A DNA stretch of 64,000 bases from Hyaloperonospora brassicae (taxonomy: Eukaryota; Oomycota; Peronosporomycetes; Peronosporales; Peronosporaceae), in NCBI GenBank assembly GCA_947650285.1, contig CANTFL010000714.1:1-64000 (forward strand), given 5' to 3'. The notes beneath the pieces are model-generated. The model saw only the letters and a list, made by a program, of their open reading frames with translations. It ran no database searches and was not told where the DNA came from. Positions 30,973 through 42,259 of this stretch are shown here, piece by piece. Both the position numbers and the translations under genes were made by a program. Position 1 is the first letter of the stretch, and every line of letters starts with the position of its first letter.

Positions 30973-31452
30973 GTGCTGGATATTGGTATGTCGGAGCTAA
31001 CTAGCTCGAATGTCTATGACATGAATATGGAGCGGAGCTCTTCTAATGTGTTTGAAGAGAGTTGTACTCCGTTGAGTGATACTCGTTGTGATAATGGGTC
31101 GCTGCATGCGTCAAGCATGGTTGGCCTACGGGCGGGTTATACAGGAAGTAATTTCCATGATGTCAGTGCGGTGGCACGTGAAATTACACAGAGTGAGGGC
31201 GGCCGTGATGGCACCTCACTGAATGTCGGTAATCACATTGATGGCGAGAAGACAGAGTGTTCAGGGCTAGGCCCGAATGCTGTACGTGAAGTCGTCCGTG
31301 TAAATCAACTAGGTGAAGTGTTCGAATTACGTAACACTTCACCAGATGTCGTTCAAGACATGAGCTCTCGTCTAGAGCGTGCTAAGACAAATAGCAACAA
31401 CGAGGACCCGACTATCCCGGTCTTTAGGAGGCGTACGGTTTCTGTGAGGTAA
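30973..31452 (+). pseudogene. Protease-RT linker of family 2
   Basis: A 159-codon frame of low-complexity Ser/Asn/Asp/Glu-rich sequence between protease and RT, without a recognisable domain. Its position and composition fit the acidic linker that separates protease and RT in these elements (family 1 has a comparable one). A TAA ends it at 31,450-31,452 and the RT frame begins a few bases later. Confidence 0.55.
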
Positions 31453-31454
31453 CG

Positions 31455-32484
31455 ATTCCAGCTTAGGGTGGCAACTATTAAGAGCCCAACGTCTAAGAAG
31501 TCACGAAGTGATAATAGTAATAATATTTTATATACACATGTCAATGGGTTGACTGGCCAGATCGATGGCAATATTAGTCTTGAGACTCTTTCATCTGTGG
31601 ATACACTCTTTAAACTAGACGAAATGTCTGACGGCGAATTAAGCCAAGCCTTACAGGCAGGAGAATTATCCGAGTTAGTGGTCATTCGACCGGATAATAA
31701 GTTGAAGTCATCCTCGTTATTGGACGAGTCTGTCCTTGAGGACACAAAGGCGGCATTGGATGCCCGTAGTGGATCTTCGATGCTTGAGGATCCGCTTGAT
31801 CCATTCTATCCTTTGGTGAAGGAGTTTCAGGACGTGGTGTGTCACAACCCACCGTCCGTCTTACCTCCCGATAGAGGTGTACGTCATGAAATAGACTTGG
31901 TTCCTGGAACTAAATACTGCATAACTCGGCAGTGGCCTTTACCGAAGGAACAGTGTGACGTCATTGACGACTTCTTTCGTGCAAAGCACGCAGCGGGCAT
32001 GGTTCGTGAGAGCAAATCTCCTCATTCCACGCCCACATTTTGTGTTCGAAAGCCCAATGGAAAGTGGCGCATTGTTCATGCTCACGATAATCTTAATGAT
32101 GCCACGATCCCGGCTTAGACACCAATCCCTCGGAAAAATGTTCTTCGTACCAATATGGTGGGATGTACGATTTACATTGCACTCTATTAAGTCGATGGTT
32201 ATTACCAACTACTCATGCGTGATAAAGATATCCCGCTAACAGCGGTTATTGCCCTAAGCGGTACTCTCTGAGAGTGGCTAGTAATGCCACAGGGCTTGTC
32301 AAACGCGCCAGCTACGTTCAATCGTCTTGTGACGCAACTGTTTCGGCCTCACCGAGGTTATGCACAGACTTACTTTGATGACATTTTTGTACATAGTCGT
32401 GCTATGAACGGCCGGTCTGATGTGGACAATCACATCGACCATTCACGAGCAGTGCTCGAGTGCATGCGCACGAATAAGTTGTAG
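31455..32484 (+). pseudogene. Reverse transcriptase of family 2, several stops
   Basis: The N-terminal part is open to 32,118: VRHEIDLVPGTKYCITRQWP, then TFCVRKPNGKWRIVHAHDNL (fingers). A TAG at 32,116 interrupts it. Further stops lie between 32,119 and 32,283, in the motif A region (VDGYYQL-like remains). The frame resumes with MPQGLSNAPATFNRLVTQLF and the catalytic YFDDIFVHS and ends with TAG at 32,482. The aspartate pair of the catalytic motif is intact but the gene has at least three nonsense codons. Confidence 0.85.
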
Positions 32485-33215
32485 GCCAACGCGTCTAACT
32501 ACGTCTTTGGTGCAGAAGAGATTTCTTTTTTAAGGTGCTCTTTTGGAAGGCGAGGCTTTAGAGCGGATACCGCTAAGGTAAAAGCCATAGTTGGTTTGCC
32601 GGTTCCAAAGAGCCAAAAGGACTTACGTAAGTGGCTTGGCCTTGCCAATTTCTTACACAAGTACAGTGCGAATTACGCAGACATGACTCGGCCATTATCC
32701 AATCTACTTAACAAGGATGTGGAATGGTGCTGGACTAGCACCGAGCATGATGCTTTTATGCTGTTAATGAGAGTCTTCTTCATGCGCCATTCTTGGCTTT
32801 GCCCGATCCTGATCGGCCTTTCAGTGTCGTCTGTGACGCATCTGACTTTGCCATCGACATTGCTCTGTTACAAACAGATAATGATGGACGGTAACGCGTC
32901 ATTGCGTTTGAGTCCCGGCAGCTGAAAGCAGCTGAAAAGAACTATTCATTTCATGACAAAGAGCTACTTGCAATGGAGTATGCTTTAGTTAAATTCAGAG
33001 TTTATCTGCTTGGCTCTAAGCCTTTTGAGATCTTTACAGATCATGCGTCATTACGCACTGCGACCCAGTCGCCACATCTCTCTCAGCGAATGGCCCGTTG
33101 GCTCTCATTCTTTGCGGAATACAATTTCGAGGTGAAGTATAAGCCGGGCAAGCAGAATGCTTTGGCTGATGCGTTGTCACGCAGGCCTGACTATGAGCTT
33201 GCTCATGTTACGACT
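32485..33215 (+). pseudogene. Tether and RNase H of family 2
   Basis: Starts with a degraded thumb (VKAIVGLPVPKSQKDLRKWL, LANFLHKYSANYADMTRPL). It then shifts frame at about 32,800-32,970 into the RNase H end (ELLAMEYALVKFRVYLLGS, FEIFTDHASLR, YNFEVKYKPGKQNALADALS). This is the ordinary single RNase H of chromodomain Ty3/gypsy elements: TDHASL with an ALADALSR end. No second RNase H is seen, in contrast to family 1. Confidence 0.85.
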
Positions 33216-34626
33216 CTGTCATCATCGGTTACAGACTTCATTCGTTCGGCATATGCCAAAGATGAACACTGTGTAGCTTTGCTACGTGCTCTGGCGAGCG
33301 AGGATTTTAACGACTCAGACATTAAATTGTCGGCACGTTTGCGTGCGAGGCTACATCGATATTCCATCGATCAAGGCCTATTGTGCTATAGCACAGATAT
33401 GGAGGATACTCCCCGTATCGTTGTCCCTCATGATGAGGAATTGAAATATCGCATCCTCTATGAGGCGCATGATACTGCGGTGAGCGGTCATCTCGGTCGA
33501 GAGAAGACATATATCTCCGTGAGCCAATATTATTGGTGGCTCAAACTTCACAAATGGGTAAGCACATATGTGCGTACGTGTGAAACGTGTCAACGGGTGA
33601 AACCCTCAGCTCATGCGGCTGCGCCGCTGGATAGTTTGCCTATACCCTCTGGGTGCTGGGAGTCCATCAGTATGGATTTCATGTTCGGTCTGCCGAAAGA
33701 TGTGCAAGGCAATACGGGTATTGTGGTCTTTGTCGACCGTTTAACCAATGGCTCACTTGGCGGCTGTGCCAGATACCATTGAAGGTGAAGGTACAGCTAC
33801 GCTGTTTATCGATTTAGTGTTTCGACAACACGGCTTGCCTGTGGCAATTGCCTCTGACCGAGACCCTCGCTCCACTAGGAAGTTTTGGAAGTCCATCTTC
33901 AAGGTGCTCGGTACACGTTTGGACATGTCCACGGCGGATCATCCGCAGACCGATGGTCAAACCGAGCGAGTCAATCGCGTTATCGGTGACATATTACGCA
34001 GTGTTTGCGCTAATACACCAAAACGTTGGAGTTCGATACTTCCTGTTGTTGAGTTCGCGTTAAATAACGCTGTTCACGCCTCTACAGGCTTTACTCCGTT
34101 CTACGTGAGCGGTCTCACACACCCTCGCGTTCCGTTGAAGCTACCACTGCGTGGTTCAGGGCTTGGTGGGAGAGAGATGGCCGATCGGCTTGCAGATATC
34201 AGCCCTGCTACTGTTCAAAAACAGGTAAGCGAGTTTCTTACAACGCGCTTGAATGTGTTACGACACGTGCGTGATGCACTGGCTGATAGCCAAGATAGAC
34301 AAAAGGAGCAAGCTGATGTTAAAGGGAGAGGATGTATTGAACGTTATGAGGTCGGAGACTAAGTTCTACTCAATGCTAAAAACCTACCTACAAATGTAGT
34401 CTCTGCTGTCTTCAAGACAAAGTTGCGTCCGCGCTTCATTGGGCCATTCACGGTCATTGCTAAGAAGGGATTGGCGTATACGCTCAACCTTCGGCGCAAA
34501 CTGCGCACGCACCCAGTGTTCTACGTTGGCTTACTTAAGCCGTATCGGGATCCGTCCCATGTGAACTCGGAGGAGCTTGCGCCGGGTAATAGGGCCTTGC
34601 CGTCGGCTGTTGCATCCGAACCTTAG
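33216..34626 (+). pseudogene. Integrase of family 2
   Basis: HHCC zinc domain (H in YEAHDTAVSGHLGREKT, C-x2-C in CETCQRVK), then the catalytic core: Asp in SMDFMFGLP, Asp in IASDRDPR, Glu in TDGQTERVNRV. A one-base shift near 33,750 separates the first Asp from the rest. The C-terminal part has ALNNAVHASTGFTPFY and a GPY/F-like PRFIGPFTVIAKKGLAYTL followed by HPVFYVGLLKPY. A TAA at 34,360-34,362 and a TAG at 34,624 break it. Integrase inserts the cDNA; the perfect ATCTG duplications show that it acted once. Confidence 0.85.
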
Positions 34627-35834
34627 GTCAAGCTGACCATCCACACGGGCTAAGGCCAACTCCAATGCTTGAACACGGGCTTGCATCGCGCCGAGCGCAC
34701 TCTGGGTCTTACCCAATGTCTCTTGGAGACCAATCAGCTCACGGAGCACCTTCTCATGCTCCTTCTTCGGTACCCCGACCACCACCGACTCTGCTCGATG
34801 AGCAAGGGGACCACCAGTTCCATGTGGAGCGACTCCTCCAGCGACGTCGTCGTCGTGGCCAAAACCAGTATCTGGTGAAGTCGCGAGGGTACCCGGAGTC
34901 GGAGAACTCGTGGGAGTATGAGATACCCCTTCGGCAGGATTGCCTTTACGCAATGGATGTTTTTGAACATCGTGGACAGGGTCGCCTTGCGAGCGAGAAC
35001 GCTTCCCACCAATAGTGGTGGGAGGTGGCGTGTTGCTCCGCGTCTTAGGGTCGTGACCTGTGGCTACCATTGTAGCCGGAGCATAACGCGTACGTGTACG
35101 CAACTGGCCTCTGGCCTTGAGCTTGGCATACTCGAACCGGAGCTTCCGTTTCAAACGAACGTCAGCCACATCGGCGCTGGCCCGCAGCGTTGGAACACTG
35201 CTAAGATGCAGCTTGCGGTACAACCAACGGATGAACTCATTGTCCTCCTCCTCGGCAAGTTCGCCAGCGAACAACAAGATGGGCACGCCCTTTATCGGTC
35301 GATCCGAAACACCACGAGAAAGACTCTCAAGGTGTGCAAGGTAATGACCTTGCGTGGTAAAGGCTGGTTCGAGATACCTCTCAATTAGAGCCTTGCGAAA
35401 GGCGATATCTTCTGGCGACGTAGCCTCGGAGCCAAAGGCCCATGTTGAAAGGCTACGGCCTTCCGTTTGACGGAGGCGTTGCTCCACGTCTGGTGTTGAG
35501 AACACGTAACCACTCCGGTTCGAATAACCGCCTGGGTATGAGTGCGACGTAGATCACGCTTCTTACGCTGACGGATCAGCTCCTGTTGATAGTCGAGCGG
35601 GTTCGTAATGATGTTCTCATCTGCATCTGTTGTATGATGCTGCGCCACTCGCGCGTTGGTTACACCACGTTCAACGAATAGATTCGGTGCTGTTACAGGA
35701 CGAGCCTCAGGTACAGCGGAGTAAGATGATATCCCGTCATCTCCATGGACACTGGTATCACTACTATAGTCCACATCCTCGTCGAAGTCGAGGTAAGATA
35801 AAAGAGTCCGAGACTCGTTGGGCGGCAATGACAT
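34531..35834 (-). pseudogene. Antisense accessory ORF of family 2, one frameshift, overlaps the end of pol
   Basis: Minus-strand ATG at 35,834 opens an acidic N-terminus (MSLPPNESRTLLSYLDFDED) that runs to about 35,505, where a one-base shift leads into a 324-codon frame ending at 34,531. That frame has a helical central part (EDIAFRKALIERYLEPAF, LFAGELAEEEDNEFIRWLYR, LKRKLRFEYAKLKARGQLR), a disordered middle (TPTSSPTPGTLATSPDTG), and a coiled coil near the end (KVLRELIGLQETLGKTQSAL then MQARVQALELALARVDG). No known domain is recognised. It is convergent with gag-pol. Its disordered middle lies opposite the chromodomain and its coiled coil opposite the linker before it. Length after joining is about 430 residues. 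Confidence 0.55.
34812..34967 (+). pseudogene. Chromodomain at the end of pol (family 2)
   Basis: In a third plus frame (open 34,665-35,015) residues HQFHVERLLQRRRR, NQYLVKSRGYPES and ENSWEYE form a chromodomain, the chromatin-reading module that steers integration in chromoviruses. It follows a Pro/Ser-rich linker after GPY/F, as expected. The whole segment is also covered on the minus strand by the antisense ORF, so both strands were coding here. Confidence 0.7.
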
Positions 35835-35928
35835 GGAGTTTCGTGTTTAGCAACCCTGAGGTTAAGCACACACACACCGACCTCTTCGAGGAAAGAAGCC
35901 GAATGACGTTTTGTGGTAACGTCAGTTT

Positions 35929-35940
35929 GGTGGGAATGGG
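35929..35940 (+). other. Candidate polypurine tract of family 2
   Basis: GGTGGGAATGGG immediately precedes the 3' LTR, where plus-strand priming is expected. Confidence 0.55.
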
Positions 35941-36463
35941 TGTAATGGGGTTACACGTCGGCTGGTAGTCGACGATAGGTGTGGTGCACACAAGAGAGGG
36001 GGTACCCTATAAAGTAATTGTAGAACACATTGAGTGTATCAATTGTTGAAGACTGACGTCTGTCATCAATTGATTGCGAGATCTTTTAAGAGGTTATTTA
36101 GGGCAGGTTAAATACGTTGTTCTAAGGTGTTCTTTTAGGTTAATTAAAGAAATAAAAAATCAGTTCCCCTTTTGATCAGTAAGAGACACGTGCCTCACGA
36201 GGCGTATTTGATCGGTAGGAGCTAGCAATACCTGTGAAGGTAGCTACTCCTGAGCACTCTGTGCTGTGATTCTTTTGAATCGTTTGGTCCCTTAGGAACG
36301 GGGACCGTAAGCTCTCTGAGCTTGTTGACTCTCTGAGTCGGGTTCGTAGAACCAAAGTTGCTCGTAGAGCTGTTGACTCTTTGAGTCGGGTTCGTGGAAC
36401 CAAAGTTGCTCGTAAGAGCGTTAAGTCTTCCTCTGACTTAAGGAGCTGTGTAGCTCCGCTACA
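35941..36463 (+). repeat. 3' LTR of family 2
   Basis: Starts TGTAATGGGGTTACACG and ends GCTCCGCTACA. The first ~215 bp differ from the 5' LTR at only two positions, while the following ~300 bp (hairpin part) differ at about 29. The hairpins are kept: changes fall mostly in loops (for example the GGTCCC/GGGACC hairpin) or are paired changes. Confidence 0.95.
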
Positions 36464-36468
36464 ATCTG
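36464..36468. repeat. Target-site duplication ATCTG (right)
   Basis: Matches 28,783-28,787 exactly. Confidence 0.9.
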
Positions 36469-37963
36469 ACTTACAAAATAGTGACTATCCGCAATCATGA
36501 TGCTAGTTGACGAAGCTTTCTCTTGCTGATAGTCTTGATATGAATCGATTGTAGTTCCGAACGCAAGCTAGTTCAACAAGCTCATGATGTAGCCTAACGC
36601 TACCTGACGTCTTATGCGCTGAACAAGTTGCTACATGAGTCTATATGACCAGAGCGAGATGTTGAATTCGTGAGAATGTGATGAGGGAGCAGGATGCGGT
36701 GTCACAGAATGATGCGTAGGTTAGGGCGTCCCTAATTTAGAAGCCAAGGATGAGAGATCGATGGCAAAGTTTAACGTGTATAAAGCTAGGTCCTTATTTC
36801 GCGATCCAAATTGCTATCTTAATGCCTCCTGCTACTACTGGATTTGACTACCACTCATACCTTTTCAAGAGTTACAAATCATCTAATAGTACTAATTTCT
36901 TCTGGAATCACGACCCATTCCTACCTCTTCTATCGTCATTAAACATCGGATGAAACGTTTTAACAACTTTGCTCAAGATGATGTGCAATGAAATGATCAA
37001 CGGAACCTTAATGTACTGTTGGTTCCGTTGCATTCCGTGTACGTTACAATAATAACAACGGTAAAAAGGACGACAGTGATTAGAAAAACATTGAAGCAAA
37101 CGATGTTGTTCGGGAACTATCGTCCATTTGCCCCGTACAAGTATTTCTGCCTTCCATGAAATGATTGTAGATAGTGCTGCTGGAATCCCAAAAAGTCATG
37201 TACAACCTGGAATCACAAGACCCCAGGAAAATTGTCAACTTACGTACCCTACCTGTATCTGGATCGTCAGTCGACTAGAATTCCAATTACGAGCATCATT
37301 TATATAATGACGCCAACCCCTCACTAATATGTTCCAGTCGTCATCCAAGTTATAGCACATAGACATGCTGGACAACTACTTGGCGCAAAGCACAGCTCCA
37401 ATAATCATATCAATAATTAGATTTCTCCTCGGGATTTCTTCAGAATCGCCATTTAAGAAAGAGGCAATTGTTTTCTTTTTTTGTAAGTTGATATACATTC
37501 ATCATGACATACCGCAAACGCTGATGCATAGGCGTCAGAAGGTGTGCCAGACAGAATATCGTAGAATAGGAAAATCGGTAAAGTGACGTGACCAAAAGAT
37601 AGCGGGGCGTCCCAAGTGTTGAATATTAAGCGAAGAATCTCCGTAATAATTACCGGTGGTGTCCCGAAGACGAAGAAATAAATTTTTAAATAAATTAAGG
37701 GGCCGCTATACACCACTCACCCTTCATCTTCAAAATTGTAACTGGCTGAATAAAATAGTTAAGATGAACTAACTAATACTAAGCTCGCTCGCGTTGAAAC
37801 AAGCTCTCTTTATTATCACACAAACCCCGACAGGTGAAACAATACTTACTCCAGCGTGGACAGATTGCGTCAATGGTGGATGTTGCAGCCTTCGTGACAA
37901 GAGAGAATGCGTGTAACACCCACATCTATTGAAGAGAGATTGAGCGCATAAGAGGAATTTTGA

Positions 37964-38255
37964 ATGGATAGCTTTGTACGTACAGGAGTTTTTCTTTGAC
38001 TATCTAGATTTGTTGTCGGCAGCGGAAGCCCAAATCTATATGTCTAGCGTGGCTGAGGGCGTGGTGGAAGCGCTATTAGGCATTGTCGCTGGCACTCCGA
38101 TCGCAGAGTTTTGTTCAGCGGCGTCCATCGTAATAAAAGTGGTAATGAATTATCTGCGTCCTGTACGTCGAAGCGGTGGAATTAGGATACAACAGAAAAA
38201 GATGACGGCTACTCCGTCCACCTCCTGCAGAGACCTCATAAGTAAATATGAATGA
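37964..38255 (+). pseudogene. Small hypothetical protein, frameshifted near its start
   Basis: An ATG at 37,964 gives MDSFVRTGVFL and a stop. A one-base offset leads into an 80-codon frame with an amphipathic/hydrophobic stretch (SSVAEGVVEALLGIVAGTPI, then AASIVIKVVMNYLRPVRR). The composition is more protein-like than its AT-rich surroundings. I do not recognise the family; a membrane or secreted protein remnant is possible. Confidence 0.25.
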
Positions 38256-40590
38256 TCTTGGTGCTGAGATCGAATGAAATCACTTTGGAGAATTACTTGA
38301 AGTAAATTAGCAGTACCGGGACATGGTAGCGCTTGCGGAGACTCTACCGTTATACAACGAAAAGCAAAAAGCGTTGAAAACATGTCTACTGTTTATCTTT
38401 ATTTTAAAGTTTGATTATAGTTTGCGTTTCAGGAATATTCGATATACAAATCTACATTTAGCCAATTATAGCACGAGAGAAGCATGTCGTTTTTTTTAAT
38501 GGAGGTTGAGTGTTGATAGCAAAAAGTAATTATTAAATATCGGCGTTCTATATATATATAGATATATGATCAGATACGGCTAAGCCACGATTTTGAATCG
38601 AAGAATAATTTGTACAATGCATCACATTGTCTCGAAACCCGATATGCTCACAAAAGGTGAGAGTGTGTATTGCACCAAATCAGCAAAAAAAAGATTGACA
38701 CAATATCAAACATTTTAAAAAAACATGACAATCGAATATGTACAAATGCTTGAAGTGCGGATGCATTTCATATGTCGAAAGCGCATACCTATGATCTTGA
38801 AAACTTTTAACGAATCTCCTTGTCTATAAATTGCTTTTCGTGATTAATTAGGCAGCTCCTATCATGTTTCGATCCAGCTACATAAGTAAAAATGTAGGAT
38901 AATTCGGCCTCTCATAAATCTGATTATAATGCATATCTTGCGATAAGCACCGCGCGTTGAGTCTATCTTGTACCCAGATAATTTTGCAATAATTTGGTCT
39001 CGTTTTGGCTATTCTTAGTTGTAAATGGTTTTGATGGTGGCGTCACAATGGTGCGTAATATATTATTCAACAATGTTTTACATCAAATCGAAGCAGCTGT
39101 CGAGTGTCCACGTCCGATATTAAAGCCAGCACCGCAGACAAATCCCTCAGATGTAAAAAAATATCTCTGGTGCCGATAAATTGACTCATTTAATATTTGC
39201 ATGAACTCAAAGTCAAAACAATTGCTACACTGGACAGTGTGGTGTAGAGGTGTGTGTCTAGCTTTTCTACTTCTATGTTTAAAACTTGACGAATGGGTAG
39301 TATTTGAGCTTTGGGTTGACGTCTACCTTACTCGATCAGGGTAACGGCTACAGTTGATTGATAATAAATGCTTCAAGTCGTCTCGTGTGGAAAAATATAA
39401 AAACGACACTATTTAGATTCTACCCAGCCTCACGATCAATCGACTTTCTTCCAACGACATATCATATTTAGCCTACTACGTATGTTTGCACATGTTTATA
39501 TTTTGAAAACATTTGTCGATTCTGCATAAAGAATAGGTGTGAATCATTCTAAGAGGTGCGATCACCAAAACCAGATAAAATTTTGCATATACGTAAATTA
39601 CAATACAAATAGGGGATGAGATCATACAAAATTGATTAAGTTGTTCTGTAGCTTAGCTCGTACGAATTACAAATGGGTGGATAAGAAATGCTTTTTATAG
39701 CGTATAATTTTATGGGTTAATTTAGTTTTGGATGGACGTAATGATGTATCTATTTATATTTGTTGGATGCATTTAGATGCATTGAAAAACAAAATCAAAC
39801 ATCTATCGCGAAGTATGTGGTTGTACTCCAATGTCTCTATACAATGTCCTTTACCATTAAATGTCGGATCAAATGTGTATTTTTATCTCCGATCCGCTAG
39901 AATATTAAACACGTTATTCGTGTATGCTCGATCGACTCCCCGAAAGACGCCATGTTAACATCTAATTACAAGGATTGACCACCAATGTGACATCACACGC
40001 CCGCTATGACTCTGCTTTTATTCAATGTTGCTCTATCCAGGATTATGGGTCTACACTGCAAAAATGGAAAATATATCTAGTTATTAAATCAAGTGCTACC
40101 TGACATATGAAAGGAAGACGTCTGTCGTATATTTCGCCAGCTGTATGATCTCTTGCGTTCCGACGTTGTTTGTATAATAAGAAAGGCATTGTAATCGACC
40201 TAATATCTAATCGTTGAACATTTAGATTGTTATAATGCAGCTCGCTTCAACTCTTTTCTTCCGTACTGTACGTTATACAAATTATGTGTGCTACCTGCAT
40301 TTTTGCGCCTCCGGCCGAAGTCGCTATCGACAATTTTTGGGTGACGAGTGAATATATTATCGTCCTATGACGAAATAAACCTGCGCAGACAATTTAATAG
40401 GAATTTACATATATAATTGTGAGAAATAAATCGTTACCGCGTCCCACACAGTGATGTATGGCATTAACGTACAAGTATATGGACCGACACAGCAATGAGA
40501 GATACTAATCACATTTGAATGCGTAAGGAAATGAACTGACTGAATCAAGGCGTTTGGCTTGGCAATAACAGCATATCTCATTGAATCACC

Positions 40591-40730
40591 TTGAGTTATG
40601 TTATAGCAGTAATTTGAACCAATGATGCAAAATGACTTCGCTTATATATTTTATCGTTGGTTGAGTTATGTGATAGTAGTAATTTGCACCGATGATACGG
40701 AATCCCTTCGCTTACATATTTTGTATCGGT
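40591..40730 (+). repeat. 70-bp tandem duplication
   Basis: Two copies starting TTGAGTTATG (40,591 and 40,661) align over their length with about a dozen differences. Noncoding. Confidence 0.8.
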
Positions 40731-41330
40731 ATTCAAGAATTTTATTACAATTAATCTGTATGCCACGTGACGCATATAATTAAATTATTTAGTCATATTG
40801 CAGACGGCGGTAATATGTAGATTTTTACATTCGCCAGAAGAATTTATATTGGGGACGATGAAGTAGATAACACATATATAATGCGCATTTTATACGATGT
40901 CCTGTTTATTTCTTTGATGTTTGACACCATTGGGATTAATAAACCACAAATTTGTAAACGCTCAGTTTACACCTATTTTTACGGATGACGTAAAAAGGGC
41001 AGAACCATGCTAATTGTCCAATCGGTATCGCCAAGTTAAATAGTCAGGTAACGGAGGCGATCCCAAAAGCTGCGTAAAAGAGTTCGGAATTGGACAACAG
41101 GTCATATGAATTGTATATACTGATAAATGCTATATCGCGAACAGTTTTTTGCAATGAAGTAAAACATTTATTAGGATGTAGACCTTATTGAGGCTCGACT
41201 TTTGCCGTGAGAAACCGTTTCTGTGGAAGACGAAAAGCACGAATGATTATAGTTTATATCATTGCAGGTTCAGTAGAGCTATCCAAACGGTCTATGGTAG
41301 CTAGAGTGCATTCCACTCTCATCCTAACGC

Positions 41331-41577
41331 ATGTTTGTGATGTTTGGCACACAATAATGTGATACATAATAATTTCTATGTTACAGACATAACTCTATGT
41401 ATTATGTTGGCATCGAGCGGGCTCGACGAGACGAAACCGACTCAACCCAACGCGGAAAGATTATTGTGTCTACTTAACCAGACCAGTCGGGTGGCGCGAT
41501 TCAGGCTCGCCGAGGAAAAGAAGCCTAAACATCGGCGATTGATGCGTAAGCTTAATGTGATACCCCCATTCCTTTAA
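41331..41577 (+). pseudogene. Degenerate RXLR-type effector remnant
   Basis: An ATG at 41,331 is followed by a stop in its own frame. The neighbouring frame, open from 41,341, has a short hydrophobic run (DITLCIMLASSGL) followed by DETKPTQPNAERLLCLLNQT and AEEKKPKHRRLMRKL. The order hydrophobic segment, short spacer, R-x-L-C where oomycete RXLR effectors have R-x-L-R, then an acidic EE-containing stretch, and about 75 residues in total, resembles the N-terminus of an RXLR effector. The signal peptide is not intact and the arginine after leucine is Cys, so at most this is a broken copy. Chance cannot be excluded. Confidence 0.3.
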
Positions 41578-42259
41578 CTTCGAGTTGGACAGGACGAGTG
41601 GGGCGAGATCCTTACTTATCTATATTATATATCTGTACAGGGTAGCGATAAATAAAGAGAAACAAGGAGTCACCTACGCTGTCTCTTATTAAAAAGGGTG
41701 ATGAATTTCAATATAAGGCCTTTTAATTAACGTCCAAATAAATCGTACAATTTGAGTGTGTGACTGCAGGCAATGGATTGTGCCTGCTTTTGAACGTCAA
41801 AAAGCATAGATTGTATAATCTTTATCGAGTAAAGCCGGGGGAGTAATTTTACTGGATTTAGAAATCGTGAATAGCAAATAGTAAGGCTTGTAGAGCCGAG
41901 AGAGTAAGTTGGATTGGGTGAAAATTCGCCACCAGCAAAATCTTAGACTTATAGAGCGAAATCGGGTGACCCACAAGACGGGACCGTGTAAGGCTTGTTC
42001 ATCGACCGCTTGGTTGGTTATAGGCAAGGGCATCGCAATTGGGGAGTCAAGCGTATAATACAATCTTTGACCTGCAGCTGTTCTTTAAAAGTGGGCTTTT
42101 ACCCTATGATGTGGAGCTAGAGGAAGAGAGGTCAATAAGCTACTAAGCTATGGTAGGCCTCTGATAATGTATGATCGCGAATTATCTGTGCGGCAAAAGC
42201 CGCATCTGGACCCGAGCGGGCACAACAGGATTTTTTATTTATTTTGTGGTGTAGAGAAT

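Larger units (their letters stand above)
28788..36463 (+). mobile_element. Ty3/gypsy chromodomain LTR retrotransposon, family 2, complete but mutated
   Basis: A 7.7-kb insertion bounded by two LTRs (521 and 523 bp) and perfect 5-bp duplications ATCTG. In order on the plus strand: 5' LTR, primer-binding-like TGG..., gag, zinc knuckle, protease, RT, RNase H, integrase, GPY/F, chromodomain, then an antisense ORF on the minus strand, a purine tract, 3' LTR. It has only one RNase H, unlike family 1. Frameshifts or stops occur in every gene, and the protease active site and zinc knuckle are altered, so the copy is dead. The LTRs differ at roughly 31 positions by my count, so the copy is not young, but the differences are very unevenly spread. 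Confidence 0.95.
36469..42259. other. AT-rich stretch, nearly empty
   Basis: Low-complexity AT tracts (for example TATATATATAGATATATG near 38,550) and short ORFs only. Three items stand out and are listed separately: a small ORF at 37,964-38,255, a 70-bp tandem duplication at 40,591, and a degenerate RXLR-like frame at 41,331-41,577. The end (41,600-42,250) may be flank or the start of the relic LTR that follows. Confidence 0.5.

Noticed and set aside
34918..35388. 156-codon plus-strand ORF after the family 2 chromodomain
   Set aside because: It is the complement of the antisense ORF and shows no retroelement motif, so it is most likely a shadow.
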